In this document: piece by piece, positions 51,095-59,612 of the stretch
How positions within the stretch are numbered: the first letter of the stretch is position 1
Layout: every line of letters starts with the position of its first letter
Assembly (NCBI GenBank): GCA_905205995.1
Contig: CAJLFU010000004.1
Location: 1 to 64,000, forward strand
Source of the DNA: an uncultured Haemophilus sp.
Lineage (GTDB): Bacteria; Pseudomonadota; Gammaproteobacteria; Enterobacterales; Pasteurellaceae
DNA length: 64,000 bases
Direction: 5' to 3'
The notes under the pieces: model-generated
The model's input: only the letters and a program-made list of their open reading frames with translations
Told to the model about the DNA's origin: nothing
Database searches by the model: none
Position numbers and translations under genes: made by a program

Positions 51095-51772
51095 TTATAG
51101 GGTTATTGCACTGGTGATGATTAAAGATAAACAAAGAAAGGGCGCGAAAGGTAAAACAGGTTTACGAGAAATCCAATAGACTATGATGCCTAATAGACAG
51201 GTAATGAATAAAAAAAGTGGTAAGTATTCGATGGTGAGATAAGTACCGATTCCTAAAGCGAGCCAATAATCGCCACGGCCTAAAGCTTCCTTCTTATAAA
51301 AACATTTAGACAAATGATAGATAATATAAAAAACACCGAAAAAACTAACCGCACTTTCTAAACTTTGAGAAAGCGTCAGAATTGAAAATTCTTGATGTGC
51401 GCCGAATAAACCCAGGAAAAATAAAAGTAGACAAGGTGTCGGTGAAATCAGTTGATAATGCCAGTCTAGCCAACTGATAACAAAAAGTAGACTAAGCATA
51501 ATCGCGAGCCATAAAGTAAATAATTCATTTTGTAGAAAGTAATAGAGCACAGCAAAACAGAGTCCAAACCCTAAAAAATAAAGGAAAATATGACCGCACT
51601 TTTGAGATTGAATTGCTGCTTTTTCGCTATGGAAAATAGGCCTGTTTTCAGGATAAAGTTCGATATAGTTCTGATAAATTTCTTGTTGGAGATTGGGGAT
51701 AAAACGATCAATATAAAGCCAAACAAAGATACCCGCTAAACCACCCAATAAGAAAAAGGCTAATATCATCAT
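51095..51772 (-). CDS. pilD: prepilin peptidase, short form
   Basis: PilD is an A24 aspartic protease that processes PilA at the Gly-Phe junction. The 225 residues contain about seven membrane segments and both catalytic aspartates: in WLDWHYQLISP (about 105) and in the GxGD-like LGRGDYWLALGIG (about 166). The cytoplasmic loop after the first segment lacks the paired CxxC motifs of full-length enzymes, so the N-methylation half may be reduced. The start overlaps the pilC stop (ATGA). Confidence 0.9.
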   Translation of the reverse strand: MMILAFFLLGGLAGIFVWLYIDRFIPNLQQEIYQNYIELYPENRPIFHSEKAAIQSQKCGHIFLYFLGFGLCFAVLYYFLQNELFTLWLAIMLSLLFVISWLDWHYQLISPTPCLLLFFLGLFGAHQEFSILTLSQSLESAVSFFGVFYIIYHLSKCFYKKEALGRGDYWLALGIGTYLTIEYLPLFLFITCLLGIIVYWISRKPVLPFAPFLCLSLIITSAITL

Positions 51773-52992
51773 TGGATTACGGATCCCATATTAAAAATCG
51801 GCAGATACATGCCCATCATAATAATACCGATTAAACTACCAATGATGAGCATCATTAAAGGCTCTAAAAGTTGGGAAAGTAAATCAATTTGATGATTGAG
51901 CTTTTCTTGATAGTTATCAGCAATATGACGCAACATCAACGCAAGTTTTCCACTTTTCTCTCCAATTTGTAGCATTTGTTGAGCTTCCATTGGGAAAAGA
52001 TGACTACTGACGCTTTCAGAAAAAGGGTAACCTTGAGAAACCCATTGTAAAATTGACCGCACTTCTTGTTGTAGCAGGATATCGCCTTTTAAGGTACGTT
52101 GTGTTTGCCAGGTTTGTTGTCTGGGAAGGAAGCTATTTAACGCAGGCGTTAATGCCACTCCGGATTGAAGCATTAATTGGAGGTTATGGCTAAAACTGAT
52201 TAGGCGAGAAAGGCAAATGATATTGCCCCAAATTGGCATGCGACTAATTAGTGCATTCTTTTTTTGATTCAGCCAAAGAGAATGTTTTAATGCCATCTTC
52301 AACATAAAAATAGCGAAAGTGCAGGCAATCATTAACGCAATAAAATGATGTTGTAGAAATTGAGACATCGCTAATAATACGGCAGTTAATGTAGGCAATT
52401 CAGCTGAGTTTTCACCATACATTTCAGCAAATTGTGGAACAACGAAGAGTAATAAAATCAACGTAAGTGAAAGCGAAATACCTAATACCATGGCAGGATA
52501 AAGCATAATTTTTTGCAATTTGCGTTGAAGCGTTAATGATTGCGTTCGACGTTCTGCAATTTTGGTGCATACCTCTGCCAGTTTTCCTGTCATTTCTCCC
52601 ACTTGAATGAGTTGAATTTCTTGAAAATTTAAATACTTTCCTTGTATTTCCAAGCTTTGTGAAAACGGAAGACCACTTTCAATTAATTCAATTAAGGCAC
52701 CAAGCCACTGATGCAAACCCAATTGTGTGCAGTTGTCTTGTAAAATATGTAATACATTTTTTAATGGAATGGCTGAGCTGAGTAATGTAGCCAGTTGATT
52801 CAATAAAGCACTGATTTCTGCATTTTTAGGTTTCTGATTAAGTTGCCAATCTTGTCGTAAACGAATTTGGCTAAAACCTTTTGCGATTAATTGAAATTGT
52901 GCAGCTTGTTTAGATTGAGCAACAAGGCTACCTTTTTGCCATTGTTGCCGCTGATCATAGGCTTGGAAATAAAAGAGCTTTTGCTTTGCCAT
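51769..52992 (-). CDS. pilC: type IV pilus inner-membrane platform protein PilC
   Basis: PilC is the platform that couples the PilB motor to pilin assembly; in Haemophilus the operon is needed for DNA uptake and twitching. The 407 residues carry two copies of the T2SSF domain: the first with GLPFSQSLE and VGEMTGKLAEV, the second with GYPFSESVSSHLFP and IGEKSGKLALML. Three membrane segments lie around residues 170-190, 220-235 and 375-395. The gene starts 8 bases after pilB. Confidence 0.95.
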   Translation of the reverse strand: MAKQKLFYFQAYDQRQQWQKGSLVAQSKQAAQFQLIAKGFSQIRLRQDWQLNQKPKNAEISALLNQLATLLSSAIPLKNVLHILQDNCTQLGLHQWLGALIELIESGLPFSQSLEIQGKYLNFQEIQLIQVGEMTGKLAEVCTKIAERRTQSLTLQRKLQKIMLYPAMVLGISLSLTLILLLFVVPQFAEMYGENSAELPTLTAVLLAMSQFLQHHFIALMIACTFAIFMLKMALKHSLWLNQKKNALISRMPIWGNIICLSRLISFSHNLQLMLQSGVALTPALNSFLPRQQTWQTQRTLKGDILLQQEVRSILQWVSQGYPFSESVSSHLFPMEAQQMLQIGEKSGKLALMLRHIADNYQEKLNHQIDLLSQLLEPLMMLIIGSLIGIIMMGMYLPIFNMGSVIQ

Positions 52993-53000
52993 AGTGATAC

Positions 53001-54380
53001 CTATTTTTTACCTAACACACGTTGAATTTCGGTGAGATCGGTGATGTTATCTTTTACTTTTTCTAACGCGCTTTGATAAAGTGAATCGAAATCAGTTTGG
53101 TAACAGTTATTTTCGCATTGTAAAAATTGATATACCCCAATACGCCCTCGATATCCCTGATGACAATCGCAAGAATCACTAAAATATTGACCGCACTTTA
53201 AGCAACGTTTACGCACCAATCGCTGTGCGATAACTAATAAGAGACTATTTTCAATTTCATGAGCTTGAATGCCTAATTGCTGTAAGCGCGAAATGGCTGA
53301 GATGGCATCATTGGTATGTAAGGTAGAAAGCACTAAATGGCCGGTTTGAGCGGCTCTTAATGCCATTAATGCACTTTCTTCATCTCGAATTTCACCAAGC
53401 ATAATAATGTCGGGATCTTGCCGTAAAAATGTACGAAGTAATCGGCTAAAATCTAAACCGATTTGTGGATTTACTTGAGTTTGAATGATGCCTTCTAATT
53501 CAATTTCAACGGGATCCTCTGCTGTCATAATGTGTTTATCTGGCGTATTGAGCCATTGAAGTGCGGTATAAAGTGAGATACTTTTTCCACTTCCAGTTGG
53601 TCCAGTCACCAGGATTAAACCTTGCGGTTGGCTGAGTGCATGTTGAAATTGACTTTGTTGGTTTTGTGTCATACCCAACTCAGCAAAACTTAGTTGGACA
53701 GGTTTATTTTGTTGTAATCGTAATACTGCTTTTTCTCCCCAATGCGTGGGCAAGGTAGAAAGGCGGAAATCTAAAATATCGGAGAACGTCGTTTTGAATT
53801 GAAAGCGGCCATCTTGTGGTAGCCGAGTTTCACTGATATCCAGTTTGGCTAAGAGTTTTAAACGAGAAATCACACGATTGGCGAGTGATTTACTGATAAT
53901 CGGCTGCGGTTGGAGTACGCCATCAATACGTAAACGAATTAATAGCCCATTTGGCTGAGTTTCTAAATGAATATCGGAGGCATTTTTTTGCAGGGCGGTT
54001 TCAAAAATACTGTTTAATAATTGAATAACGGGTTCATCTTCATTGGATAAATTAGCCGTGTTTTCGTCTTCTGAATGATGATAAAACGTCGTTTGCTCTT
54101 CTATTTGATTGGCTTTAGGTGCAAGGGATTGTAAAAGTTGTTTAAGTTGGGCCGTTTCAAATAAAATCGGTTCAACCAATTTTCCACTTAAAAAAGCAAA
54201 GGTTTCACAAGCCGCAAGATTATTCAGTGAATCTACTGCAAGCCATAAATGGTGTTCATCTTCTTTAAGGGGGAGCGCAAAGTAACGTAACAGCAATGCT
54301 TGTTGCTGTTGGTTTTGTTGCCAATATTGTGGCGAGATATGATAAATCTCGCCATTTTTTGCGATTGCTTGATAGGCCAT
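53001..54380 (-). CDS. pilB: type IV pilus assembly ATPase PilB
   Basis: PilB powers pilus extension. The 459 residues show Walker A GPTGSGKS (about 258-265), the Asp box TAEDPVEIELEG, the Walker B region GEIRDEESALMAL with STLHTNDA, and a zinc tetracysteine (CLKCGQYFSDSCDC, about 396). It is shorter than Pseudomonas PilB because the N-terminal domain is reduced, as in other Haemophilus homologues. It begins 6 bases after the pilA stop. Confidence 0.96.
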   Translation of the reverse strand: MAYQAIAKNGEIYHISPQYWQQNQQQQALLLRYFALPLKEDEHHLWLAVDSLNNLAACETFAFLSGKLVEPILFETAQLKQLLQSLAPKANQIEEQTTFYHHSEDENTANLSNEDEPVIQLLNSIFETALQKNASDIHLETQPNGLLIRLRIDGVLQPQPIISKSLANRVISRLKLLAKLDISETRLPQDGRFQFKTTFSDILDFRLSTLPTHWGEKAVLRLQQNKPVQLSFAELGMTQNQQSQFQHALSQPQGLILVTGPTGSGKSISLYTALQWLNTPDKHIMTAEDPVEIELEGIIQTQVNPQIGLDFSRLLRTFLRQDPDIIMLGEIRDEESALMALRAAQTGHLVLSTLHTNDAISAISRLQQLGIQAHEIENSLLLVIAQRLVRKRCLKCGQYFSDSCDCHQGYRGRIGVYQFLQCENNCYQTDFDSLYQSALEKVKDNITDLTEIQRVLGKK

Positions 54381-54386
54381 GTTTCG

Positions 54387-54830
54387 CTATTTGGTAGGAG
54401 AGCAGAAGCCCGCAGGGAATAAATCCGCATTGCTTGGGCAAGCGGTTGTCCAAGTGACACCTGATGAGGTTGAGCCTGTCGCTGTTAAAGAATAACTGAT
54501 CCCATCCAATGCACCATTTCCTGTTACCGTAATAACTCCCGATTTCGTGGTAATGGATTTAACATAGCCTTTTGCAGTAGTGATGTCTGCTGCAATGCCA
54601 TTTGAACCACCAGAACAGTTTGTTGGGGCATTGGTGCTATAGACACATAACTCCACATCAGATTTATAAGGTGCCGAAGCTTGCAACAATTCGGAGATGG
54701 CCGCTTTTTTGGTATAATTTTGATAAGACGGAATGGCGATCGTCGCGAGAATAGCAATAATCGCAATCACGATCATCAATTCAATTAACGTAAAACCTTT
54801 ATGCAAAGGTTTAGAAAAAGTGAGTTTCAT
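54387..54830 (-). CDS. pilA: type IV pilin PilA
   Basis: PilA is the major subunit of the competence pilus. The 147 residues have a short leader ending KG before FTLIELMIVIAIIAILATIA, the classic prepilin signal with Glu5 of the mature protein. The C-terminal region has paired cysteines (LCVYSTNAPTNC and ACPSNADLFPAGFC). The frame is open to 54944, but AAGGA before the ATG at 54830 and the leader length fix the start. A CRP-S site lies 95 bases upstream. Confidence 0.96.
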   Translation of the reverse strand: MKLTFSKPLHKGFTLIELMIVIAIIAILATIAIPSYQNYTKKAAISELLQASAPYKSDVELCVYSTNAPTNCSGGSNGIAADITTAKGYVKSITTKSGVITVTGNGALDGISYSLTATGSTSSGVTWTTACPSNADLFPAGFCSPTK

Positions 54831-54924
54831 TAAATTAATTTCCTTTTGGTTGAATAAAAAAATGCCAGAATTGGCTGCAACATTGTGTAAAAGGGAAAAA
54901 TGAAAGTAAAACTGACCGCACTTC

Positions 54925-54946
54925 TTTTGCGATCGAGATCGCAAAA
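54925..54946. promoter_or_regulatory. CRP-S competence site before pilABCD
   Basis: Arms TTTTGCGATC and GATCGCAAAA are perfect reverse complements separated by GA. Cores with TGCGA in place of TGTGA mark CRP-S sites, which need both CRP-cAMP and Sxy and control the Haemophilus competence regulon. The site lies between pilA and the divergent ampD, so ampD may also feel it. Confidence 0.92.
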
Positions 54947-54971
54947 ATGAAATTTAATCGCAGAAAAACAG

Positions 54972-55535
54972 ATGAATAAGATAAAAAATGGCTGGTTAAG
55001 CCAGACAAGAAAAGTGATTTCACCACATTTTGATGAACGTCCTGATGTAGAGGATATTTCATTACTCGTCATCCATTACATCAGCTTGCCGCCAGAACAA
55101 TTTGGTGGTGGATATGTAGATGATTTTTTCCAAGGCAAACTCGATCCCACTATTCATCCTTATTTTGAAGAAATTTATCAATTTCGTGTGTCAGCTCATT
55201 GTTTAATAGAACGTGATGGCAAAGTGACACAATATGTCAGTTTCGATGACAGAGCATGGCATGCGGGACTTTCTTGCTTTGAAGGACGTGATAAATGTAA
55301 TGATTTTGCGATTGGGATTGAGCTAGAGGGCAGTAATGAACAACCTTTTACAGAGGAACAATACCAAGTGCTTGCTACATTAACACGAGATATCATGCAA
55401 GCTTACCCGAAAATAACGCTCGATCGTATCGTTGGACATTGCGATATTTCACCTGGTCGCAAGATCGATCCAGGTCAATATTTTGAGTGGGAACGCTATT
55501 TAGCGTTAGTCAAAAAAGGCTTGGATAAAAAATAA
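54972..55535 (+). CDS. ampD: 1,6-anhydro-N-acetylmuramyl-L-alanine amidase AmpD
   Basis: AmpD removes the peptide from imported anhydro-muropeptides in the cytoplasm, acting after AmpG. The 187 residues contain SLLVIHYISLPPEQFGG (zinc His near 34), RAWHAGLSCFEGRDKCND and IVGHCDISPGRKIDPG with the other ligands. The ribosome site before the ATG is weak. It is divergent from pilA, as in H. influenzae. Confidence 0.96.
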   Translation: MNKIKNGWLSQTRKVISPHFDERPDVEDISLLVIHYISLPPEQFGGGYVDDFFQGKLDPTIHPYFEEIYQFRVSAHCLIERDGKVTQYVSFDDRAWHAGLSCFEGRDKCNDFAIGIELEGSNEQPFTEEQYQVLATLTRDIMQAYPKITLDRIVGHCDISPGRKIDPGQYFEWERYLALVKKGLDKK

Positions 55536-55684
55536 TCACTAAAATTTTTGATTGAATGTGAGTAAGATAATTTCCGTGAATAATCCTTATCTTAATGAAA
55601 TTAAAGAGAAAATTTTCTCTCTAAAATTGAAGCTAAAATGCTGAGAAGAGTTATGCAACATTCGCCATTTGCTCAATCACAATT

Positions 55685-55693
55685 TTATCCACA
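55685..55693 (+). promoter_or_regulatory. DnaA box TTATCCACA
   Basis: Exact match to the high-affinity DnaA box. It lies about 190 bases before the main cluster. Confidence 0.7.
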
Positions 55694-55770
55694 GAAATAT
55701 TGAATAACTCACAGTTGTTATTTCTTCACCAAGCAAGGAATGTTTAAATTAAAAAATGGCTGAATTTTTG

Positions 55771-55806
55771 ACCGTACTTTGATGAGAAAAAGTGCGGTCA
55801 TTTTTT
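55771..55806 (+). terminator. degenerate inverted USS pair after ampD
   Basis: ACCGTACTTT (one base off the USS) and AAAGTGCGGT at 55789-55798 close an 8-base loop, followed by CATTTTTTT. It is about 240 bases past ampD. Confidence 0.65.
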
Positions 55807-55875
55807 TCGGAAAATTTTTGATTAAAGGTTATGCAAAAATGAAAAAAATGAAGTGTGAAAAGCGATTTTTGATCT

Positions 55876-55928
55876 TTATACACAGTTAAATTTAGATTAT
55901 CCAAGTGTTACCCACAGAGTTATCCACA
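55876..55928 (+). promoter_or_regulatory. cluster of DnaA boxes before rppH
   Basis: TTATACACA (55876-55884) and TTATCCACA (55920-55928) match the TTATNCACA consensus exactly; TTACCCACA (55908-55916) has one mismatch and TTATCCAAG (55897-55905) two. All point the same way within 53 bases. A GATC site adjoins the first. The last box is embedded in CAGAGTTATCCACA, as I remember for box R4 of E. coli oriC. Confidence 0.7.
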
Positions 55929-56019
55929 ATGGGGTAAATATGCCCATTCGGTTGATAAAAAAGCGAATTTATGAAACAATCTGCAAATTATTTTTGTACA
56001 AAATTTAAGGTGAACGATA

Positions 56020-56610
56020 GTGATCGATTTTGATGGCTACCGTCCAAATGTAGGCATTGTCATTTGTAATCGCAAAGGGCAGGTGCTTTGGGCTAAACGA
56101 TACGGGCAGAATTCGTGGCAATTCCCGCAAGGTGGAATTAACGATAATGAAAGTGCCGAACAAGCCATGTATCGTGAATTATATGAAGAAATTGGCTTGC
56201 AACCTAAAGATGTGAAGGTGCTTTATGCCTCTAAACATTGGTTGCGTTATAAGCTGCCGAAAAGATTGCTGCGTTATGACAGCAAACCCATGTGTATTGG
56301 GCAAAAACAACGTTGGTTTTTGTTACAATTAGTGGGGGATGAAAAAAATATTAATATGAACACAACAAAATCACCCGAATTTGATGGTTGGCGTTGGGTG
56401 AGTTTTTGGTATCCCGTACGTCAGGTTGTGTCCTTTAAGAAAGATGTTTACCGTAAAGCGATGAAAGAGTTTGCTCAAGTGATGTTTGGCAACGAAAAAT
56501 TGCTTGAAAATACGCAGGAGCATGAGACAAATAAACCGTATCATGCTCCGCGCAAGAGCGGCTTTTCTAAATATCAAAAACGTCCATCTTATAAATCAAG
56601 GGGGCAATAA
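56020..56610 (+). CDS. rppH: RNA pyrophosphohydrolase RppH
   Basis: RppH removes pyrophosphate from mRNA 5' ends and so starts decay. The 196 residues begin MIDFDGYRPNVGIVICNRKG, nearly as in E. coli, which fixes the GTG start at 56020; AAGG lies upstream. The Nudix box runs from GGINDNESAEQ to RELYEEIGL (about 38-60). The C-terminal tail is basic and longer than the catalytic core requires. It overlaps the next gene by one base. Confidence 0.97.
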   Translation: MIDFDGYRPNVGIVICNRKGQVLWAKRYGQNSWQFPQGGINDNESAEQAMYRELYEEIGLQPKDVKVLYASKHWLRYKLPKRLLRYDSKPMCIGQKQRWFLLQLVGDEKNINMNTTKSPEFDGWRWVSFWYPVRQVVSFKKDVYRKAMKEFAQVMFGNEKLLENTQEHETNKPYHAPRKSGFSKYQKRPSYKSRGQ

Positions 56611-57404
56611 TGCTCACTTTTATTCTACTTTGTTTGCTTGTCGGGTCTGTTGTTGGTTTTCTCGCTGGATTATTTGGCATTGGTGGAGGATTAATTATTG
56701 TCCCAACCTTGGTTTATCTATTGCCGATGATAGGCGTGCCTGAGCCATTGCTGATGTCCTCGGCATTAGGAACTTCATTTGCGACCATTGTGATTACTGG
56801 ATTTTCTTCTGCGCAGCGTCATCATAAACTAGGCAATATAGAGTGGAGTGCCGTTAAAGTATTGGCACCGATGGTCATGATTTCGGTCTTTATCTCAGGT
56901 TTGTTTATTGGCAAGCTTGATCGTGAGGTATCCGCTAAAATCTTTGCTTGTTTAGTTGTTTATTTAGCAGCCAAAATGGTCATTTCTATTAAGAAAAACA
57001 CAGTAAATGCTAAGCCTTTAACAACACAATCTTCCGTTATTGGCGGTATTTTGATTGGTATGGCATCAAGTGCAGCAGGCATTGGCGGCGGTGGTTTTAT
57101 CGTACCATTTTTAAATTCCCGCGGGATTGATATGAAAAAAGCCATCGGTTCTTCTGCATTCTGTGGGGCACTTCTTGGTTTATCAGGTATGTTTAGCTTT
57201 ATGGTGAGCGGTTGGGGAAATCCTTCCATGCCAGATTATTCTCTGGGTTATGTTTATTTGCCTGCCGTGCTTGGTATTACGAGTACTTCATTCTTCACTT
57301 CTAAACTAGGGGCAACAGCAACCTCCAAACTTCCTGTACCAACCTTGAAAAAAGGCTTTGCCTTGCTATTAGTTGCGATCGCGGTTGATATGTTTATTAA
57401 ATAA
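56610..57404 (+). CDS. TauE/SafE family permease
   Basis: The 264 residues form about eight membrane segments with two repeated family motifs: GLFGIGGGLIIVPTLVYLLP near residue 25 and SAAGIGGGGFIVPFLNSRG near residue 155. The family exports sulfite, sulfoacetate or related anions; the substrate here is unknown. The ATG overlaps the rppH stop by one base (TAATG), and lgt follows after 8 bases. Confidence 0.9.
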   Translation: MLTFILLCLLVGSVVGFLAGLFGIGGGLIIVPTLVYLLPMIGVPEPLLMSSALGTSFATIVITGFSSAQRHHKLGNIEWSAVKVLAPMVMISVFISGLFIGKLDREVSAKIFACLVVYLAAKMVISIKKNTVNAKPLTTQSSVIGGILIGMASSAAGIGGGGFIVPFLNSRGIDMKKAIGSSAFCGALLGLSGMFSFMVSGWGNPSMPDYSLGYVYLPAVLGITSTSFFTSKLGATATSKLPVPTLKKGFALLLVAIAVDMFIK

Positions 57405-57412
57405 GGAATGTT

Positions 57413-58222
57413 ATGAATTCAGAATTTTTGATGCTTCCACATTTTGATCCGACTATTTTCACTTTCGGTGATAGCAATATAGGGCTGCGTTGGTATGGCT
57501 TAATGTATCTATTAGGTTTCATTTTTGCTCGTTGGCTAGCGGTTCGTCGTGCCAATCAGCCAAACAGTGGCTGGACAGTCGATCAAGTGGATACATTACT
57601 TTTTAATGGCTTTATGGGCGTGTTCTTAGGTGGCCGCATTGGTGATGTTTTCTTCTATAATTTTGATCATTTTGTGCAAGACCCGCTGTATTTATTCCGT
57701 GTTTGGGAAGGAGGAATGTCATTCCATGGTGGATTAATTGGGGTGATTATCTCAATGATTTGGACCTCTTATTCTCAAAAAAGAAGTTTCTGGCAGACGG
57801 CAGATTTTGTGGCACCCTTGATTCCATTTGGTTTAGGAATGGGACGAATTGGTAACTTTATTAATTTAGAACTTTGGGGACGAGAAACTGATGTGCCTTG
57901 GGCCATGATTTTCCCAAATGATCCATTATTATTGCCTCGCCATCCTTCACAGCTTTATGAGGCGTTCTTAGAAGGTTTTGTGCTGTTTATTATTCTTAAT
58001 GTCTTTATTAAAAAGCCTCGCCCAGCAGGTTCTGTAGCAGGATTATTCCTGGTTGGTTACGGGATTTTCCGTTTTATCGTCGAATATGTCCGTGAGCCTG
58101 AAGTGGAATCTTTCTTAGGCATCATGACACGTGGCCAGGCTCTTTGCTTACCGATGATTATTGGTGGCGGATTAATTATGGCATGGGCATACAATCGCGC
58201 GAAAAGTGCGGTTCATCAGTAA
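57413..58222 (+). CDS. lgt: prolipoprotein diacylglyceryl transferase
   Basis: Lgt attaches diacylglycerol to the lipobox Cys of prelipoproteins in the inner membrane, the first step of lipoprotein maturation. The 269 residues show seven membrane segments, GLRWYGLMYLLGF near the start, WEGGMSFHGGLIG (about 99) and the signature GRIGNFINLELWGRE (about 144-158). AAGGAATG precedes the ATG. It keeps the usual lgt-thyA order. Confidence 0.97.
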   Translation: MNSEFLMLPHFDPTIFTFGDSNIGLRWYGLMYLLGFIFARWLAVRRANQPNSGWTVDQVDTLLFNGFMGVFLGGRIGDVFFYNFDHFVQDPLYLFRVWEGGMSFHGGLIGVIISMIWTSYSQKRSFWQTADFVAPLIPFGLGMGRIGNFINLELWGRETDVPWAMIFPNDPLLLPRHPSQLYEAFLEGFVLFIILNVFIKKPRPAGSVAGLFLVGYGIFRFIVEYVREPEVESFLGIMTRGQALCLPMIIGGGLIMAWAYNRAKSAVHQ

Positions 58223-58232
58223 GGAGTTTTTT

Positions 58233-59084
58233 ATGAAACAATACTTAGATCTTTGTCGACGCATTGTAAATGAAGGTGAGTGGGTTGCTAACGAGCGTAC
58301 TGGCAAGCGTTGCCTTACAGTGATTAATGCAGATTTAGAATATGATGTTACCAATAATCAATTCCCCTTAATTACAACGCGTAAAAGCTATTGGAAAGCA
58401 GCTATTGCGGAATTTTTAGGCTATATCCGTGGTTATGATAACGCCGCAGATTTCCGTAAGCTTGGTACCAAAACATGGGATGCAAATGCCAATGAAAATG
58501 CCGCTTGGCTTGCCAATCCACATCGTAAAGGCACCGATGATATGGGGCGCGTTTATGGCGTACAAGGCAGAGCATGGCGTAAACCGAATGGCGAAACCAT
58601 CGATCAACTTCGTAAAATTGTGAATAATTTAAGCCGAGGGATTGATGATCGAGGTGAAATTCTGACTTTCTTTAATCCAGGCGAATTTGATCTAGGCTGT
58701 TTGCGTCCTTGCATGCACACACACACTTTCTCTTTAGTAGGCGATACATTGCACTTAACGAGCTACCAACGATCTTGTGATGTGCCACTTGGCTTAAATT
58801 TCAATCAAATTCAGGTCTTTACTTTCCTTGCATTGATGGCGCAAATTACTGGCAATAAACCGGGTAAGGCATATCATAAAATTGTAAATGCGCATATTTA
58901 TGAAGACCAACTTGAGTTAATGCGTGATGTGCAATTAAAACGTGAACCATTCCCTTCACCACAATTAGAAATTAATCCTGATATCAAAACTCTTGAAGAT
59001 CTTGAAACTTGGGTAACGATGGATGATTTCAAGGTGGTGGGCTATCAATCTCACGAACCAATTAAATATCCTTTCTCAGTTTAG
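58233..59084 (+). CDS. thyA: thymidylate synthase
   Basis: ThyA methylates dUMP to dTMP with methylene-tetrahydrofolate. The 283 residues include the catalytic-Cys region GCLRPCMHTH (about 166), YQRSCDVPLGLNFN (dUMP contacts) and the C-terminal PIKYPFSV. The region before the catalytic Cys is longer than in E. coli ThyA. AAGGAG precedes the ATG at 58233; the frame opens nine codons earlier inside the end of lgt. Confidence 0.96.
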   Translation: MKQYLDLCRRIVNEGEWVANERTGKRCLTVINADLEYDVTNNQFPLITTRKSYWKAAIAEFLGYIRGYDNAADFRKLGTKTWDANANENAAWLANPHRKGTDDMGRVYGVQGRAWRKPNGETIDQLRKIVNNLSRGIDDRGEILTFFNPGEFDLGCLRPCMHTHTFSLVGDTLHLTSYQRSCDVPLGLNFNQIQVFTFLALMAQITGNKPGKAYHKIVNAHIYEDQLELMRDVQLKREPFPSPQLEINPDIKTLEDLETWVTMDDFKVVGYQSHEPIKYPFSV

Positions 59085-59093
59085 GCATTCAAA

Positions 59094-59612
59094 GTGCGGT
59101 CAGATTTAGACGAGAAATTTATGCAACACGCCCTGATACTTGCCGATCGTGCAGAAGCGCTCGGCGAGATTCCTGTCGGGGCGGTGTTGGTGGATGATGA
59201 AGGAAATATTCTCGGTGAAGGCTGGAATTTATCTATCATTGAAAATGATCCGACCGCTCACGCTGAAATTGTCGCATTGCGTAATGCCGCACAAAATATT
59301 CAAAATTATCGTCTGCTCAATACCACACTCTATGTCACCCTTGAGCCTTGTACCATGTGTGCTGGCGCGATTTTACATAGCCGCATTAAACGTTTAGTCT
59401 TTGGTGCTTCAGATTATAAAACGGGAGCGGTAGGTTCTCGTTTCCACTTCTTTGATGATTATAAAATGAATCACACACTAGAAATTACCTCTGGCGTGTT
59501 GGCAGAAAAGTGCGGTCAGAAATTAAGTGATTTTTTCAAAAAGAGACGAGAGCAGAAGAAGGAAGAGAAGCGGGAAAAGAATCTCCCGCTTAATGTTGAA
59601 TCACAATCTTAA
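59094..59612 (+). CDS. tadA: tRNA-specific adenosine deaminase TadA
   Basis: TadA deaminates A34 to inosine in tRNA-Arg(ACG). The 172 residues show the zinc deaminase motifs HAEI (about 60-63) and PCTMCAGAILHSR (about 90). The start is unsure: a GTG at 59094 lies inside a USS and gives nine residues before MQHALILADRA, about the length expected from E. coli; the alternative is the ATG at 59121. Neither has a clear ribosome site. A second USS lies near the 3' end. The stop overlaps convergent ung by 4 bases. Confidence 0.93.
   Translation: MRSDLDEKFMQHALILADRAEALGEIPVGAVLVDDEGNILGEGWNLSIIENDPTAHAEIVALRNAAQNIQNYRLLNTTLYVTLEPCTMCAGAILHSRIKRLVFGASDYKTGAVGSRFHFFDDYKMNHTLEITSGVLAEKCGQKLSDFFKKRREQKKEEKREKNLPLNVESQS

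Larger units (their letters stand above)
55536..56019. other. 484-base gap with DnaA boxes, palindromes and a USS pair
   Basis: No gene is seen. From left to right it holds an inverted repeat TAAGATAA/TTATCTTA (55563-55570 and 55587-55594), a 16-base perfect palindrome AGAGAAAATTTTCTCT (55605-55620), a DnaA box (55685), a degenerate inverted USS pair (55771-55798), then a DnaA-box cluster (55876-55928) and the rppH leader. Confidence 0.8.

Noticed and set aside
55536..56019. Chromosomal replication origin oriC
   Set aside because: Too few boxes, no clear AT-rich 13-mer array next to them, and no mnmG or other typical oriC neighbour. A DnaA-titration or reactivation site fits better, though a GC-skew plot was not possible.
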